64,000 nucleotides of DNA from Gorsachius magnificus (taxonomy: Eukaryota; Chordata; Aves; Pelecaniformes; Ardeidae): the NCBI GenBank assembly GCA_034008185.1, contig CM067091.1, forward strand, positions 10,085,799-10,149,798, read 5' to 3'. Each line of letters opens with the position of its first letter. Within the stretch, counting starts at the first letter, position 1. Made by a program: the position numbers and the translations under genes. Positions 61,641 through 64,000 of this stretch are shown in pieces. Below the pieces are notes generated by a model that was given only the letters and a program-made list of their open reading frames with translations, was not told where the DNA came from and did not search any database.

Positions 61641-64000
61641 TTTTGGGGGAAAATGCTGTGTGTTATATGCACTGTTGGCTTTCTGGGGTAGCTCACCAAT
61701 GTGTTGCAGAAGATGCCTCGGGATGGCAGATGCTCAGTCAAGACACTGTGCTGCTGCCAAACATTCCTGTCCCAGCAGGAGTTGGTTCAAACAAAGAAGT
61801 GGTGGTGCTGAAATCTCTTGTGGACTTGGAAGCTTCACATGGTGATGTTTTACTGTAAACCTTCTGCTAAATGTGGTCTTAGCTTCAACCTTGGATGATA
61901 AAGCACAATGAGAAGTGAGAGAGGTTGCTGAGGTGAATGCTGGGGGGATGGGTTATTTTCTCTGTAGTGAAAGCTAAAGGAGACAGTGTTTGACCTTGAG
62001 TCTCTGCTTAATTTTGTAATGGCTAATTGAATGCCAGGTGAGGAGTTTTGATTTTGGTTATAAACATGGAAGAAATAGCAGGTGTTAGGTCTTCTCATTA
62101 ACTTTTCTCTGTACTCAGAGAAAACACCCACCAAGCTCCTCTGAAAAGGCAAGTGCCTGAAAATCTAAAGCTAATAGAGCAAACCTTTCTCTCCATAGAA
62201 ACCAGTTTCAGTACCATGTGTTGGAGCAAAAATTGTATGTATGTATGAACGTGGAAGTTCCCTCCCTTCAGATGTTGGTGTGACAAGTTGGCTTCAGAGC
62301 ACTTGGCTGGGAGCACAGACTCCTCGGAGGCTCTCCTGGGTGGCAGAGTTGGGCATCAGTTTCCTGCTGTGCCCTGGCAGCAGGGAGTTTGATTGTGTTA
62401 CTTGTAAAGAAGGAAAATGCTGCCAAATGCATGATGGTAATGATTTAAATGTAGTTTCAAACTGTGTGGGATTGTCGGTGTTCTTACTACTCTGAATAGA
62501 TTCCTTTTGCCTGTTGCAGTAAGCTTTTGTCGTCTTCCCCTTACCCCTTGTCTTTGTTCCCTCTGTTTCTAAACTTCAGTTAACATGGTCCTGTGCTCCT
62601 CTTCTAATGTGTAGCTGATCAGTTAGAAGCCATTCCCTATATCCTCTCAAGAATTTGTCCGTCTTGATGGAGGGGAAGAGCTTTGAGCTTGGATACAGGG
62701 CCTCATCGTGACAGTTGTGTGGTGGTATAATAGTTTTCCTTGTCATCTTTGTAATATTTTTTGGCTAAATCTTTGGACCCCATTACCCCCTTCTGCTGCA
62801 GTTAAGTTTTCCCATCTTCATGTTAGTTACCAAATAGAAAAAAGTTCTCTCGTGGTCCTGAATGCTGTTTTTAGCTTCAAAGTCAAGAGAACCTTTCTGC
62901 GCTTGCTTTCACTAAACCCACAGGCTGTTTTGCTGACTGTTCTTGGAATAGTTTTCATTCTTTATGAATGCAGCTTCTGATGGTGTACACAGTATATTTT
63001 GATGTTCGTATTGGCAAACTTTTTCATTTTGCAAGTGTGATTGAACTGTCTGGCTTTGTTACAATCTTATTACCATAATTGCTTGAAGCAGCATCCCTAT
63101 CAGGGTGTTCTTAATGTGGCTATGCCAAAAGGTCTTTGTCTTTCTCCTTGTCATTATCTTTGTGAAACACCCAAAAGCAGCGTCTTCGTTTCTACTATTT
63201 TCTTCTCAAAATTAACTGAATATGCTTTCTTTTAACCAGTCTGATGTGCATATGACTTCTTAATCCTTCCCTGTGCACCAGCCTCCATGGTACCATTACA
63301 TGTTTGCTTTTCCTCTATGAATGACTTCAAGTTTTGTTTCTTTTGTCGTAACACAACAGTAGTTAGTAAAAACTAAGAATGCTTCGGATACAGCTATCTA
63401 GGATGCATTTCTTCACTGAGTCATAACCTTTGAGTATGCAGCTCAGTAACACTATTTTTGTTGCTACATGCTAAAAATTTCTGAACAAGCTGTCCTGTGT
63501 TCTTATGCCAAGATGGTGTTGACGCTGCCTTTAACGCTCCCATTCTAGGCATTCCTGCATATGTGCACTTTGGGAAGTCTTACTCTTTCTGCGCTTATTC
63601 TTGTTCGTGATGTTTCTGGGTCCTTTTGTGTTCACTCATTTCAGCTACTTCTAATACAGTGGTTTAATTTTCATTTGTGTGCTGATACCTTCAGTTTTGC
63701 ATCACTGTTGCTAGGTCTGGGTCTTAGCTTTAAGCACTTTTTCTTTCTTAATACTCTAATTTTGAAAATACTTGTAAATATGGAAATTATATTTTAGAAC
63801 TGGTAAAACAAATGGAAAAGTTGTATTTGGAAACTGTTTGGTAAAAATGACACCTCTTTTCCATCCATCTTCTAGTTGGTGAGGGATTTTTTGATGCTGT
63901 GTGCGTATTGGTGATGGATAATTGCCTGGATCTCTTTATATCTGTGTGTTTCCAAATTTCTACCTCTCCTCTGTTGTATTGGGTGTAGATACTAGTGACA

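Larger units (their letters stand above)
54781..64000 (+). other. PHF20 intron running off the right edge
   Basis: 9.2 kb of AT-rich DNA with no C2H2 or PHD finger exon that I can find. It holds a G14 run (55739-55752) and a CR1-like fragment (about 61440-61640). A small GC-richer patch at 59000-59180 is open in one frame but unrecognised. Confidence 0.6.

Overview
The window is nuclear DNA from a bird. The grounds are two vertebrate multi-exon genes with GT-AG introns, an avian-style LTR retrovirus with TG...CA ends and 5-bp target duplications, a CR1-like remnant, a single strong CpG island, and no bacterial-style operons, rRNA or CRISPR. The species cannot be fixed from the sequence alone.

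Layout. (1) 278-12312, plus strand: the last seven coding exons of a MyTH4-RhoGAP protein of the ARHGAP39 (Vilse/CrossGAP) family, with a probable 3' UTR to about 14.76 kb; the upstream (WW-domain) exons lie outside the window. All exons join in phase, but the MyTH4 exon carries an apparent 1-bp frameshift near 428-432. (2) About 14.8-18.3 kb: GC-rich intergenic DNA with no gene I can support. (3) 18295-25003: a complete but inactivated endogenous retrovirus, class III/ERV-L-like in layout, with TSD TCCTG, two LTRs of 603/604 bp, a Lys-type primer binding site, a gag with an unusual multi-hydrophobic N-terminus and a 60-bp tandem repeat, then protease, RT, RNase H and integrase, and no env. 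Gag and pol carry five internal stops, all TGA, and one frameshift. (4) 25.0-26.4 kb: intergenic. (5) 26.6-27.7 kb: CpG island promoter of the next gene. (6) 27.0 kb to beyond the right edge, plus strand: PHF20, with a non-coding first exon, a 13-kb first intron, the start codon at 40172, two Tudor-type domains (40172-48244), a charged linker with an AT-hook (51754-52141) and further linker exons to about 54780; the zinc-finger and PHD exons must lie to the right.

Inside PHF20 introns there is a decayed copy of the start of RBM12 (35571-36100), a reverse-oriented solo LTR of the same family as the provirus (44969-45535), and a CR1-like fragment near 61.4 kb.

Most interesting: an ARHGAP39-type gene lies next to PHF20, whereas the mammalian ARHGAP39 I know sits on the 8q paralogon with PHF20L1. 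This suggests a retained 2R duplicate (ohnolog) of ARHGAP39 that is absent from the human 20q region. Base composition changes sharply at the CpG island, from GC-rich on the left to AT-rich on the right. The two host genes have no evident functional link: one is a Rho-family GTPase switch-off protein, the other a chromatin reader.
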